In this document: positions 23,566-35,400 of the stretch, one piece after another
Numbering within the stretch: the stretch's first letter is position 1
Layout of the letters: every line of letters begins with the position of its first letter
Source: Chiua virens
Taxonomy: Eukaryota; Basidiomycota; Agaricomycetes; Boletales; Boletaceae
Direction: 5' to 3'
Assembly: GCA_019787685.1 (NCBI GenBank)
Contig: JAHNUO010000028.1
Coordinates: forward strand, 62,001 to 126,000
DNA: 64,000 nucleotides
Translations under genes and position numbers: made by a program
Notes under the pieces: model-generated
What the model was told of the DNA's origin: nothing
The model's database searches: none
The model's input: the letters and a program-made list of their open reading frames with translations, nothing else

Positions 23566-24585
23566 ATTTCAAGCTGACATCCGTTTCAGCTAACAACTTG
23601 AAGCACACCTTGTCCGATCTGTTTTTTGTTGATATGCTTCCGTATGTTATGGATAGTGTGCGAGTAGGTGGAAGAAGTCATCGAAAATCCAAATATATTG
23701 TTGCGTTTGTCGTCATTGCAACGTTTAGACCGACCTTCGCGGTCACTAAGTGACAAACTCGATAATAATATCATCAGCTTGACATGACTTTGATTCGTCT
23801 TAAGACTTTGCACTGGCATAACCATAACTCGAAGCTGGACAATGAATCCGAGTCGATGGTACGGTAGCACTCGAACACGCCAATTCAGTCACTCACTGTG
23901 TCGGTAGCTGAGATCTCGAGTTCGGGCTTACAGTCCTGTACTTTTCGTTCCACGCTTTCATGTCCGTCCCTACGGCCGCGGCTACGAGGTCTAGCACCGT
24001 ACTCCCCCATTTGACCCCATAGAATTATGATGATCCTATGGTCCATCTCGACGTTCGTCTTTCAGGCTTTTACCCGGCGCAAGTTTCCCGGAAAGTGTCT
24101 GCGACTAGAGCATCTGGGAGTTTGCTCGCCTCTTCCGCCGTGCACAGGCACCCTGTGGCCATTAGTTCAACCAAGTTGATACGGCCACTTGCCATGGTAG
24201 ATTTCAGGTATGCTGAACTGCACAGCCACTAGTACTGTCAACGGAGCTTCCGCTCGCACTTCCATTCTATTCTAGGGCGATGATCGATGATCTCCTGACT
24301 CCCTTTCATCCGGTCGATTTCCATCAAGGACCCAGCGCACGTGAAGATAGCTTTGCCATACCTTTGCACCTATAATAGGCACGAAGTCTAATCAACGCTA
24401 CGACATAAATGCACAACTCTCCGCTCTTGCACCAAATGCCCTGTCGACGATTTCTGATACGAAAATCACCATACCAAGCATCAAACTGACCAGAGACGCG
24501 TTCATGTCTAACTTTAGCTCTGAACCCACCATGTGACCATGCTGCCGGGCCCCGTTTCGTTCCAGACGGATTGTGTGAGTCGCTC
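23566..24585. other. Intergenic region with unit relic
   Basis: Between metallothionein C and the second transporter no intact gene is visible. At about 23990-24240 a GCCATGGTAGATTTCAG stretch and a short ATG frame match the relic found near 21500-21750 in unit 1, so this is probably a truncated unit. Confidence 0.45.
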
Positions 24586-26582
24586 ATGTCCACGACTCAT
24601 TCGACGTCCATGTCCAGGGAAAGCACCGACGGCGACTCTCTCGGAGAACCAAGCGAGTCGACAAGACTCCTACATGACGAGGAACGCGATGGCATCTCTC
24701 CGCCACCGGCAGCCAAGGGTCCAACACCACTTCCAAAAGCCCAGCTTGGCACCCTTGTTGTTGTGCGCTCTGTCGATCCTATTGCCTACTCCCAAATATT
24801 TCCTTTTATCAATCAACTGCTCGCCGATCTTCGTATCGCCAAACCGGAACAAGTTGGGCTTTACAGTGGACTCATCGTAAGTACATCTTGCTGGTCTCAG
24901 TAGGGAATGCAGTGTCTGTGTTATGTGCCATTGACGAGCACCATCATTTTCGGGTTCCGTAGGAGAGCGCATATTCGCTTGCGCAGGTATTTTCCGTGTA
25001 TCAATGGGGTCGACTGTCAGGTATGTGGATCATACTTGACTCTATCTGTCTCCGGTCTGCAACTTACATTGTTCACGCGATCGAAAAGACATTGTTGGCC
25101 GGCGTCCCGTCTTGATATTCGGTCTCCTTAGTATCGCAGTGACGACTATTGCATTCGGTTTGTCGACTTCGCTCGTTACTATCCTTGCATCACGGTTCCT
25201 CGGTCAGTTTTTTTCCTTCTATCCCTCTACCGCTAACTCGAAGATGGCGATTGTATGTCCAGGTGGACTAGTGGCAGGAAATATCGCCGTTCTTCACTCG
25301 ATCCTGGTAGAGATCACAGACGAGACCAACCAAAACATGGCTGTGTCGATATACAGTCTTTCTTGGTCTACAGGTGCTGTTATCGGGTATGTATGGGCAA
25401 TACCATTGGAAGTTGTCTCTGAGAGATGTCATTGTAGACCCCTCATCGGTGGAACGTTTGAAAATGCCGCAACACGCTACCCAAAATATTTTTCATGGCA
25501 TATTTTCGTGGACCATCCTTATCTGCTGCCTTGCATCATCACTGCGGGATGTGCGCTTCTGGGAGCGTGCTTGGGTTATTGTATCATAGAAGAGGTCCGT
25601 GTTTCAGAGAAAATGTATGGAATTGACCTGTTCATTCTATTTTTTGGAGAAGACACTACCCAGCAAACGGAAAGATGCTACCAGTGCCGTTTCCGGGAAT
25701 GAGCAGCGTTCTCCCTCAAACGGAGGCTCTGCAGGACCTGGTCTTACGGACGCAAAAGCACTTCTCGCGATTCCGGCCCTGCGAGCATTAATACTCTCCG
25801 GACTTGCACTAAGTTTTCTGGCTTCCGCATTTGACGTCGTCTTTACGCTCTTTTGCTACACGCCGGTCGATGCGGGCGGTTTGGGTCTTCAGGTAAGCAT
25901 CTCCTGCGTCGGCCACATCTCTTGTATTCTGTGATTGCTTTCTGTCGTCTCACAATTTCTGCAGCCTTCGACCATTGGCAATTTCCTCGCCTTTGGGGGC
26001 ACATTCGCCGTACTCCTCCGGCTCGTCGTAATGCCCTATATCCTGCGACAATTTGACTATGTGGCAACGTACAATACGTGTATGTATCTTTGGCCTGCCG
26101 TGTTCGCGTTTCTGCCTCTGTTCAATATGCTTGCTCGCCCCCCTGCGGAGTCTGAGTTATCCCCTGGATTTGGAGCTGGCGTCTGGATCGGCCTCGCACT
26201 TGTTCTCGCGTTGTCCAAAGTCGCAACGATCCCGTATAGCATCACAGTGCTCCTTATCAAACGACACGTCCCGAACGTTCAGTCCGCTTCCTCTTCGGTA
26301 TCCCCGAGTTATGGTACCAGAGACGGATCCGGACTCCGTTCCAGTCCCGCGTCCGCGCCTGGACCAGGATCTTCCACTCTTGGTCAGAGCAATGGCCTTG
26401 TGCAGTTCGCCATGTGCCTGGGACGTGCCGTTGGTCCTATCGTCGTCAGTACTCTGTTTACGACGCTGAACGGGTCGTCGACGTCGTGGGCGAGGCGGTG
26501 GGGAGTTGGTCCGTGGGCGTGGTCGGTCGTGATGGTGTGCTTTGCAATGGTAGGGGCGAGGGTGACCAAGGGAATGAGATGA
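24586..26582 (+). CDS. MFS transporter, DHA1-like (second paralogue)
   Basis: Seven exons (24586-24876, 24963-25020, 25089-25202, 25263-25386, 25438-25594, 25653-25892, 25965-26582) give 533 residues. Exons 2-5 have exactly the same lengths as in the gene at 17242, and all phases match. Landmarks are TPLPKAQLGTLVVVRSVDPI, ESAYSLAQVFSVYQWGRLS, the loop 2-3 signature DIVGRRPV, SRFLGGLVAGNIAVLHSILVEI, TLPSKRK and CYTPVDAGGLGLQ. Compared with the first copy, the loop near the end has an extra serine/glycine-rich insertion (about 26280-26380). It is a proton-driven exporter by family, with substrate unknown. Between the two transporters lie U6, metallothionein C and the dead metallothionein B. The codon at 24571 is TTG, so ATG 24586 is preferred. 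Confidence 0.9.
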
Positions 26583-26907
26583 TGGATTCACAGAACAATG
26601 CGCGGCTCGTTGTGCTTGCTTGCGCTTAGCAGACCCCTCGTCGTCTGTCCATGGTTGTCACTGTTTGGATAGGACAGAGAATCACATCGTTCTCGTGCAT
26701 CGTTTGACAGACAAGTTAAGATTATCTTGTCACAAGTGCAGCGGACACCGTACAAAAGGTTCGAACGACCTCCCATCATGCCACCTACACCAGCAACACA
26801 CTGACACAGCAATCACACATAGATATACAAACACGACAGATAAGACCGAGAAATCTGAAGTTACTCTGCGGAAGCCGGAATTCCATCAAACGCTTAGCAC
26901 TGTGCAT
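26583..26907. other. Convergent intergenic region
   Basis: No gene seen between the 3' ends of the transporter (plus) and metallothionein D (minus). Array orientation switches here. Confidence 0.4.
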
Positions 26908-27161
26908 TTAGTGCTTGCAGTCACCGCACTTGCAGGTGCAACTAAACCGAGAAACACAAATTGCGGACGGGGGAGCAATCAACGACGCGATTCGTTTGCG
27001 GACAGGAATGGAACGTACGTGGAGGTGCAGTTGCAACTTTCGGCACCAGAGCAGCAAGCCTGGTTGACGGGGATGGAGGTGACCTGCACAAACGCCACCC
27101 AAAGGGCCACCGGTCAACAACCCGCGAAGAACATGAGACAGAGACTACCCACAGTCTGCAT
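26908..27161 (-). CDS. Metallothionein D (35 residues, three exons)
   Basis: On the minus strand exons 27153-27161, 27019-27083 and 26908-26941 join through GTGGGT/GCAG and GTACGT/TTAG introns. The product differs from metallothionein C only at T19S and A23T and keeps all eight cysteines. Its introns and promoter are the most diverged of the intact minus-strand copies. The TATA box is 81 bp upstream, but the TGCGCA element has changed to an ACACAG sequence, so its regulation may differ. The third exon matches C except one silent base (GGT for GGC). Confidence 0.88.
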
Positions 27162-27241
27162 GATGTGATGTATGAGGTAATAAAGTTTCACGTATGAGGA
27201 TGTACTTGGAGGATGAGTAGGTTCTGGGGATCACGAGGAGG

Positions 27242-27248
27242 TTTTATA
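27242..27248 (-). promoter_or_regulatory. TATA box of metallothionein D
   Basis: TATAAAA on the minus strand, 81 bp upstream of the ATG, at the same place as in the other copies. Confidence 0.65.
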
Positions 27249-29160
27249 CCACTACACAGAGCCCTGCTTGGTGCTGTTTGTGGCAGGAAAAAGGGCGGTC
27301 TGCGACGTCCTCATCGGGATAGACTCTGGGGATCTGGTTAGCAGCCACTGTCATTGTCACACTGTGGGCGTAATCTCACACCACTTACTAGTAGTACGCT
27401 TGCAGTTTCCCTTTCTTGTTCCATCAAATGAAACCTGCTTCAGACCAAAACGGGGTTGCTTAGATACAGGAAGTTGGATTAGGACACTAATTTTTTGCTT
27501 CATATCTCTGGTGTGGGGACCCGAGGAAGCGGGAGAAGAGCTATAAAAGAAGGTGGATAAGGGCGTCGGATAAGGGGCCACACTGCCTTGTGGTTGCCTC
27601 CGTGTGGTGTGCAGAAACGGCGAGGTGATACGAACCTTTCCGGATTTCAACGTTCTGCCATACCTACCTTGGTTAGACCCTCTGAATGGCTTAATTATGT
27701 GGGTCGACCGTGGAGCAGGTGTTTATGGCTTACCCCGTGCCAACGTGAAACGGTGAAACAGGCGAAACCCCATACACGTTCTAGGGGGAGGAGTGGAACC
27801 TGGAATGTTGCAGCCCATACGAATACAACTGTCTGCCGCGGCTCGAAACCTGCGAACCGTCTGCTTGATACAGTTCTCTGCCTGATTGGACACGATAAGC
27901 ATGGTGTCGATGAGTCATAACTTCTGTGGACTTGAAAGGTATTATGAGAAATCACTGCCCCCGGGCCAACCCATTTGATACGGCGATATGTGAATTTCCC
28001 ACTTATCGTGGTACACATGACGCCATACACCGAACCGCGCGCGACACCAAACGTCCAAGAGTTTGTTTGATAGGTGAAATTGCGAGGGGAAGCATTAGCG
28101 GAGACTCGGAGAGCGCGTCACGAGCACAGGCGGCCATCAGATATACGCAGATCCTGTACACGTTCCTGACAATATTTGAAGCCACATCATATACGCCCAC
28201 TGGCAGCCCTGAGAATGGTGAACATTATACAGCAAAAAAAGAAAAAAATTCCGGCAACCACCGTTGTGCCAGTGTCCATATGTCCTGATCCGGCTTGCTG
28301 TAGCCATTCAGTGGCAAATAATATTGGGATGATGTGTGATTTATGAAATGGGTGACAGGATGGGGAACAAAGAAATGAGACCGCGTGGTATGTGTGATGG
28401 CCGCCATGACCACGGGACGCCAAGCCGAGTCAAGTGTTGAAAAGGTATGGACAGCGGAGCACCGTGCACTGGTTTGAACCGTAACTGGAAGTATCTTACG
28501 CACCTGGACCGTAGGGCACTACTGATCTATCACAGGGATCTGAGGGAAGGCCACAGGCTTCGTGCTTAGTCCAAGTCCGGGGTGCAAAGGCCCGGGCGTG
28601 GTCAAGCCATCGCAGCAGAGGTGTCCTAGAATGGAAGGGCGACTGGTACAGCCACATGCCTCTGCGATAACTTCAACGTTCCAGTGGGGTACGGTCGTGC
28701 CATGCCAATGCAAGATGTCAGGCAAACGCAAGGTCGTTCCGAGATCGAATTGTCCGCATGAAGATGCTGGAAAGACCAGAGTAGAGTGCCAGTGTGTTCG
28801 AATCGGCCCACATCCGAGTCTGAAATCGACCATGGCAAGACTTTGGTAAGGGGGTCCCGGAGCGTGTCATAGGGCCTGACAGGTGGTGCCACACAGCGGG
28901 TTGAGAGACAGAAACCGCTTTGCAATATACTGCCGGTATAAGAACTTGAAGTAGTCCAGGCAGACATTGACCTGACGAGCCAGAAGCAGAGCAAGGATGG
29001 GGCAAGATTTACAACTTGAACATACTTGCCAAGAGAAATGAACGTAGAGACGGTATTTGGGACCCATCGTTATATGGGTGGGCCCGACTGGGGGGGTACG
29101 GTACCCTCGCAGTCGTCACGAGGTGACCGCTCACTCAGTGACAGCTTCCATTCGGTAGCT

Positions 29161-29692
29161 TTCGGAGCTATTTGACTATCCATACGCGATGAGGCGAGCT
29201 TAGGGGATAATGGCGACAGACGACAGCATACGAACTTACAGTAGTAAAAATGAGCTTCAAACTTAAACTCAAGATTTCAGCTGCTGCTCAGGCTGGCAAC
29301 CCCTGAGCAACCCAGTAGTAGTGCGCAGGGAATTCAAACATACAAGTTACTTCCAAGACCAGAGTACACATGTGTTTCCAGAATTCAAACAGATACTAGT
29401 AAGGCACTGGTGACCAATGGATCCGACAATACTGTACGTCGTGTGACGCGGTCGGTGTGCCCATGTCTTCGTCATCTTTGGGCCTCGTAGAAATTGCATT
29501 GGACGGTCCGGTGAAGGACCTTGAACAACAACAAACGCAACATATATGTATTTGGATTTTCGATGACCTCAAGTTCGCCTACATTCTTTCACCTACTCCC
29601 ACACTATCCATAACATATACATGGCAACGTATCAACGAAATGACAAATCGGAGACGGTATGATCGTTGGCTAAAGCAAATGCCAGCTTAGAT
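29161..29692. other. Spacer between units 2 and 3
   Basis: No gene recognised. The final 170 bp before metallothionein E correspond to the 3' flank of the other copies (TATTTGGATTTTCGATGA and similar). Confidence 0.4.
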
Positions 29693-29944
29693 TTAGTGCT
29701 TGCAGTCGCCGCACTTGCAGGTGCAACTGGACCGAGAAATAACGGAAGAAAGCAGGACGAGCAGTCAACGACGTGCATCCATTGCGTACAGGAAGTGAAC
29801 GTACGTGGAGGCGCAGTTGCAGGTTTCGGCACCAGAGCAGCAAGCCTGGTTAACGGGGATGGAGGTGACCTGCAACAACACCAGCGTCCATTAAGCATCG
29901 CTCCATCAGGAGACGAGTAATAGGCCGTCGCTCACGGTCTGCAT
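29693..29944 (-). CDS. Metallothionein E (35 residues, three exons)
   Basis: Minus-strand exons 29936-29944, 29805-29869 and 29693-29726 join through GTGAGC/GCAG and GTACGT/CCAG introns. The protein is identical to that of metallothionein C although introns and flanks differ, which points to purifying selection or recent gene conversion. All eight cysteines are present. It lies at the start of a reversed duplication unit with its own TATA box. Confidence 0.9.
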
Positions 29945-30027
29945 GATGTTGTATGTGAGATGATAGAACAAGTTGATTCGATGTGAATGGGTTGGAGGTT
30001 GAGTAAATTCCATGAATGACGGAGGGT

Positions 30028-30034
30028 TTTTATA
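30028..30034 (-). promoter_or_regulatory. TATA box of metallothionein E
   Basis: TATAAAA, 84 bp upstream of the ATG, preceded by GTCTGCACAAGGG on the minus strand. Confidence 0.7.
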
Positions 30035-31990
30035 CCCTTGTGCAGACCCCTGTCTGGTCATGTCTCATTACGCTAACTCCTCCGGTGCGATCTTGCGGGA
30101 TTATTCTGGCGATCATAATCCGGTGCCAGTGGTTGGAACGATACATAATCCCACTCCACCCGCCACCATCAGATGATACTCTTTTTTCCAAGACCCCGAG
30201 GGCGAGCCAGAAATGTCATGGTAGCAATGTGTTTTGGTGCGGTCGAAGAGCGCAATGAGGGGAGGCATGCGTATCAGAGGTCCTCGGAGGTCTTGCGCTA
30301 TGGGACCCCGTTTCCGCAAGGAACACAGGTCCAAAAGGGAGCCAGAACTAAGAGTCCATAACTTACCCCACCGTGACTGTGATATCCACAGAGGGTCGCC
30401 CGTGTAGACTTCCGCAGTTTCGAATCCCAGTTCTCCGGGGAAGGGTATCCGACGTGGATGCACTGTCCCACGCAATTTTAGGACACACCCAAGTTCGAAC
30501 CGTGCTGACAAATGACAATGATGCTTCCAGTGTGCGTGAAATGAAGAGGTGAAACCCCATACAGTACGGGCCTTTCGAACGCTGGGGAACACTGCCCCGT
30601 GGGCATTGAAAGGGCGAAGAGAGTCCAGTCGAACCGGGGCGACGAAGGCCATACGAATAGGATTGACGAGCCCGCTGCTCGAAAATTGTGACTCGTACTC
30701 CGGTATAGCTCGCATGCCTAAATGAACACACTAAAGTGTGGTGTCAATGTCCGATAACTTCTGGTGTAGACTTGAAACGCGTGAAGAGAAATGACTACCC
30801 CAACCGGTTTGATGCGACGATGTGACATACCACTTATCATGGCACACATGACGCCGACCCACGAAACAATTAGAGAGTTTATTTATTTGGTATGTGAAAT
30901 TACGAGATGAACACCAGCAGGACGAAGGCACGAGCACCACGGCCATTAGACATGCACAGGTCAAGTTTCCAATGGAGTCACCGATCAGATGCTAGAACAC
31001 TACCAGGTGGATGATGTGCGGCAACGATTGTGTGCATACACACAGATCCGGCTTGCTAGGCCCTTTGAGTGGCAAATGATATGCTGCTTTCGGAATGAGT
31101 GGTTGATAGGAAGGGAAGTAAAGAGATAGAATCGCGCGCTATGTGTGATCCGAGTCTCATCGCAGCATGCCAACTATGGAGTCGAGTCTTGAATAGGTAC
31201 GGACTGCGGAGCACCGTTTGAACCGTGACCAGGACTAGAATCTCACGCACCTCAGGGCATGCACTTTCTGTCACGAGGCCGTAGACTTCGTGCCTGACCC
31301 GGGTGTTGCCAAAGGTACATATGGCCAGGTTATCTCCACCAGACCTTGGGTGCAGTTTGACCGGATAGAGGGAACACGGCACAGCAGCGTGCCCACAGAG
31401 ATGTCCGAGAATGGAAGGGCAATAGTGGGTTACGTGCCTCGCTATAGCTTGATCATGAACGTTCGAGTGACTGTGCAATCCACTAGCAAGGCATGGGGGT
31501 GTTCAATGTAGGGTGTCAGGTAAATGGAAGGCAAACGCAACGTCGTAGTCGGACCCAGTTAACCGTATGAAGATGTCTGGAAGGACCAGAAGTTTCCCCA
31601 CTGATCAGAAATCGACCACGGCAAGTTGCGAGGTCACAGAGCGTGGCGTGGAGTACTTAGCCACGATCTGGTGCCAAACAGCGGGAGAGGCAGTAGCTAG
31701 TCGAAGCGCCGGAGAGGAGTCGGACACTGCGCTCTGCAATATCTTGCCTGCGTAAATCCTACACGCATGTTGGCGGGCAGACATTGGCCTGACGAACCAG
31801 AAGAAGAGCACTAGGATGGGGGAAGCTTTCCAGCGTGGTTGCCAAGACTCGGGAGAAGGGAACTGAAAAGCAGTGGGATCATCGTTATATAGGTTCAACT
31901 GGGAGGGTACGGTACCCTCGCAGTCATCGTCACGAGGTGACCATTATATTCAACTTCCATCTGGGGTCATTTGACTGTTGATGGGCAATG

Positions 31991-33203
31991 AGGCGAGTTT
32001 GGGGGAAAATGGCGACAGGTGGGGTAAGCCGACCGGATTGATAGCACAAGTGTGAAACGAAAATGAGCTTCACTGCCAACTCAGTGAGTTGGTGTTCGAG
32101 TGCCATCACGGCTTAGTACCGTGTAATGTTACTCTGATTCTTGCAAATAAGAGAAAGGGCCGTTTAGAAGAGCGTTGATGAATCGATGATACTTTAAGTT
32201 GTCCTTGCCAGTGTTTCTATCATGATAGAGGCTATAGTCGACATACTCATAGTGCATAGAGTTTGGGCCGGACGCATCGTGGGGCCAGCCAAAATTATCA
32301 AAAATTGAATAACGCAATGCTATTGCATTCAAGTTGACACTCAGAAGCGAATGTGCATCACATCGATATAGCAATTTAGCTAGTAGTCTCGAACTTGGTG
32401 ACGATGCATGTGTAACTGCTCCATTCCATTGAGGCCGTGATGAAATATTGTAAAGTTTGTCGTCACAATGGCAACACCATGAGATTGACCGGCTACCAGC
32501 AAATTTGAAGGTTTTTGGCTGTCTTTGCACCATTGCTGCCAGGTTGATGAAGTGTCAGTGATTACAGTATGTAAAGACCTGATGAGCGTGAGCGACTTGA
32601 AATCATTCTTATCCCTCCATGCCAGTGCCAAGTACTTGAATTGAAGCGAAAACCACGAGCAAAACTTGCCGTTGCCAACGGTACCAAACCCGCCAAGCGT
32701 GCATCATGGATGCCGAGGGATCGGAGGAGGATGCGACGGTATGTATTATGAGTGTGTCGACTATAATACCAGGATCACACTGCCCCGTGCGCGTTACTGC
32801 CGTCTCAGGTTCAGTGCGCCGTGGAGTGTGCGACACCTAGTAACAGGTTACATGCAGCTCTCTTGTCCATCCGTCACTGGCTCCAAGACGGGTTTTTAAT
32901 TTCCAGGTTTCAAGAATAAGTATCAGTAAGTATGTCTTCGCCCTCTTCGGCCCTCGTAGAGATGCGGCAACGCGGGAAACAGACACTGATAGAAAGTACG
33001 TCGAAGGAAGGTAAGCCGGAGGTGCAAGTCGGTCGAACGTTGAACAAATGATGGCAAACGCAATTGTGTACTTGAATTTTCGATGACTCCGCCTACATTC
33101 TTCCACCTACTCACACTAACCATACATATACATGGCAACGTATCAACGAAACGACAAATTGGAGAAGGTATGATCGTTGGCTAAAGTAAATGCCAGCTTG
33201 GAT
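31991..33203. other. Spacer between units 3 and 4
   Basis: No gene recognised in 1.2 kb. Minus-strand frames of 134 and 89 codons (32129-32533, 32837-33106) have no motif. The last 130 bp match the metallothionein 3' flank. Confidence 0.35.
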
Positions 33204-33455
33204 TTAGTGCTTGCAGTCGCCGCACTTGCAGGTGCAACTAGATCGAGAAAGAACAGAATAAAGCAGGACGGGCAGTCAATGATATGCATCCATTGCGTAC
33301 AGGAAGTGAACGTACGTGGAAGCGCAGTTGCAGGCTTCGGCACCAGAGCAGCAAGCCTGGTCAACGGGGATGGAGGTGACCTGCAACAACACCGGCGTCC
33401 ATTAGCTGTCGCCCCATCAGGAGACGAGAAAGAGACCGTCACTCACGGTCTGCAT
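33204..33455 (-). CDS. Metallothionein F (35 residues, three exons)
   Basis: Minus-strand exons 33447-33455, 33316-33380 and 33204-33237 join through GTGAGT/GCAG and GTACGT/CTAG introns. The protein differs from C and E at N10D and T19A, both outside the cysteines. All eight cysteines and all splice signals are intact. Its promoter block is very close to that of metallothionein C, though in the opposite orientation 10 kb away. Confidence 0.9.
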
Positions 33456-33539
33456 GATGCTGTATGTGAAATAATAGAACAAGTTGGTTCGATGTGAATG
33501 GTCTTGGAGGATGAGTAGATGGTACGAACTACAGGGGGG

Positions 33540-33546
33540 TTTTATA
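33540..33546 (-). promoter_or_regulatory. TATA box of metallothionein F
   Basis: TATAAAA, 85 bp upstream of the ATG and directly after TCTGCGCAAGGG, as in metallothionein C. Confidence 0.75.
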
Positions 33547-35099
33547 CCCTTGCGCAGACCCCTGTTCTGGTCATGACTCATTACGCTAGCTCCTCCGGTG
33601 CTATCGTGGGGGGTTATTCTGGAAATCATAATCCGGAGGTTGGAGGGGTACACAATCCCACCCCACACTGTCACCATCAAATGATACTCTTTCATGCAAG
33701 ACCCCAGGGCGTGCCAAAAATGGGATGACAATGCGTTCTGGTGCCGTCATACGATGCGTCGCTTTGGGGCTATTGAGTATTTGTGGGTACATTGACATCG
33801 GCGGCACACATCAGAGTTCCTCTGTGGTATGCGTTATCGGACCCTGTTTCGGCCAGGCGAGAACCAAGGGTCTACAATTACCCACCCTAGTATCCGTGAG
33901 TGACGGTCGTGCGGACTTCCGCAGCTCCGAACCTCGGTCCTTTGGCGTGTATATCTGGCGTTCGTAAACACTGCCCTACGCCGTTTTGGGACCCCGTCGG
34001 ATCGAGGTATTAGAGCCGCATGGTGGTACCAGATAATCCTGAAGGAGTAACTGCATGGAAATTCATTCCAACCTTATGACTTGTTCTCTTGGGCATCTTC
34101 CAACTAGAAATGTAGAAAGGGGTACGGGGTACGGGGCCGCGTGCCATCGTCCCACCATGGTCTGATCGATCATGACGGGGGTTTCACATGTAGCCATGGC
34201 AGATGTCTGTACATAAAGTTAATAAATACAGATTTAGCAGGAAAGATCTGAGACCACCCACTTGACGCACAGCCCTGTACAACTTACCCTCGAAAAGGTA
34301 TTGATAGACGTCGCCACAGCAGCCTTCCACGTACATGAGTCCAAGAGAGTATAACGCCTGAGCACAAGTAACGCTCACTGATATCCGGAACCATCCGTGA
34401 CATGCCTACCGCTGGAATGGCCGATTGGTAGATTGTGGAGCATCGAGAGAGGATCGTGAGATCCATGGGAACTTAGAGCAACGTTGTGAACTATTGGACA
34501 ACTGGACACAAGATGAAAGTAACATCTTCGCTGACATGGCTGCTAACAAGCACCCCTTTAGTCGTATCCAGCCTGAGGCGCAAGGCTGTCATCGCTGGAC
34601 CCTTGATCGAATGAGGGTGGGTGGAGCGAATAAACAGCACCACAGGTTGCATGGTGCAGGATCCTGCCAAGAATATTGAATAGAAAGATCATGAGCCATC
34701 CATCCATGCACTTCGCACCAAGTTGCCAACATGATCCCATTCCAGTGACAGTGCCCGCCCAGGGATGAACTGGACATGTCGTGCTGAGCGGATAGTGAGA
34801 GAAATGGTGGAGGGAATAGCGAAGTCATCTGAGACGCGTCTGAGTTATATGGATTCGACCGAATGAGTACCCTCAAAGACGAAGCGAAGTACCCTCACAG
34901 TTGTCGTCACCAGTGACCAATAATAACCATCATTTCGTTGACTCCCATGTACATAGTTGCTTCCCGCCTCACCCCTCGCCGTGTTGTTTTCTACCTTCGT
35001 CCACATGATCACATCACGAGACTGCAGATATTCTTGTAATGCCTTATAATACATGCTCAAGAAAACTAAATTGTATAATGATAAAAAGGCTTTATTATC

Positions 35100-35400
35100 C
35101 CTTTGCAACAGTAGGTCCAGTGGAGAATAACCATCGGACAGTCAGTGATTACACACATCATGTCGTTTGGTAAAGGCTGGCAAGGTTCGTCAGGCTGGCA
35201 CAGCTTTGCATACTCTTTATAACAGTGGGTTGAGTGCATAATAAATGTCAGACCATCAGTGAAGGCACAAATTTATGCAATTCAGCAGTAGTGCATAAGG
35301 CATATCAGATTGATACAACTTTACATACTCCTTATAATGGTAGGTATATGGAAAATAAGTGTCAGACAGTTAGAAAAGACGTACATTACTCGGATTAGTA
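35100..35400. repeat. Degenerate tandem repeat, about 115-bp period, three copies
   Basis: A motif of the form AACAGTAGGT...GGAGAATAA...GGACAGTCAGTGA starts near 35105 and recurs, diverged, near 35220 and 35335. The shared parts are (T)ATAA(C/T)(A/G)GT(G/A)GGT, ATAA.TGTCAGAC and (C/G)AGT(G/T)A. No coding role is visible. Confidence 0.55.

Larger units (their letters stand above)
26908..29160 (-). repeat. Metallothionein duplication unit 2 (carries metallothionein D)
   Basis: Reverse-oriented counterpart of 21420-23565. It contains the metallothionein, TATA region, a block near 28255-28830 similar to 31020-31570, the GCCATGGTCGATTTCAG stretch near 28820, a CATATAACG element near 29070 and the GGTACGGTACCCTCGCAG boundary near 29096. 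It is the most diverged full unit. No second intact gene is supported. Confidence 0.65.
29693..31990 (-). repeat. Metallothionein duplication unit 3 (carries metallothionein E)
   Basis: Shares with unit 1 a block of about 690 bp over and before the metallothionein (29693-30340), further patches near 30540-30700 and 31030-31260, a GCCGTGGTCGATTTCTG stretch near 31610, a CTATATAACG element near 31886 and the boundary GGTACGGTACCCTCGCAG near 31907. A minus-strand frame of 97 codons (31605-31898) begins just after the CTATATAACG element and includes a hydrophobic ILVLFFWFV stretch; it may be a relic of a second unit gene. Confidence 0.65.
33204..34930 (-). repeat. Metallothionein duplication unit 4 (carries metallothionein F)
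   Basis: The first 650 bp match unit 1 in reverse (C promoter and gene). The distal part instead matches 20470-20800 (at 34100-34420) and ends with a degenerate GTACCCTCACAGTTGTCGTCACCAG boundary. The unit is therefore a mosaic, and links the dead copy B to the F unit. Confidence 0.6.

Noticed and set aside
29666..29920. Plus-strand open frame across metallothionein E (and the similar ones over D and F)
   Set aside because: It is the antisense of the spliced gene; conservation follows the minus-strand splice sites and cysteine codons.
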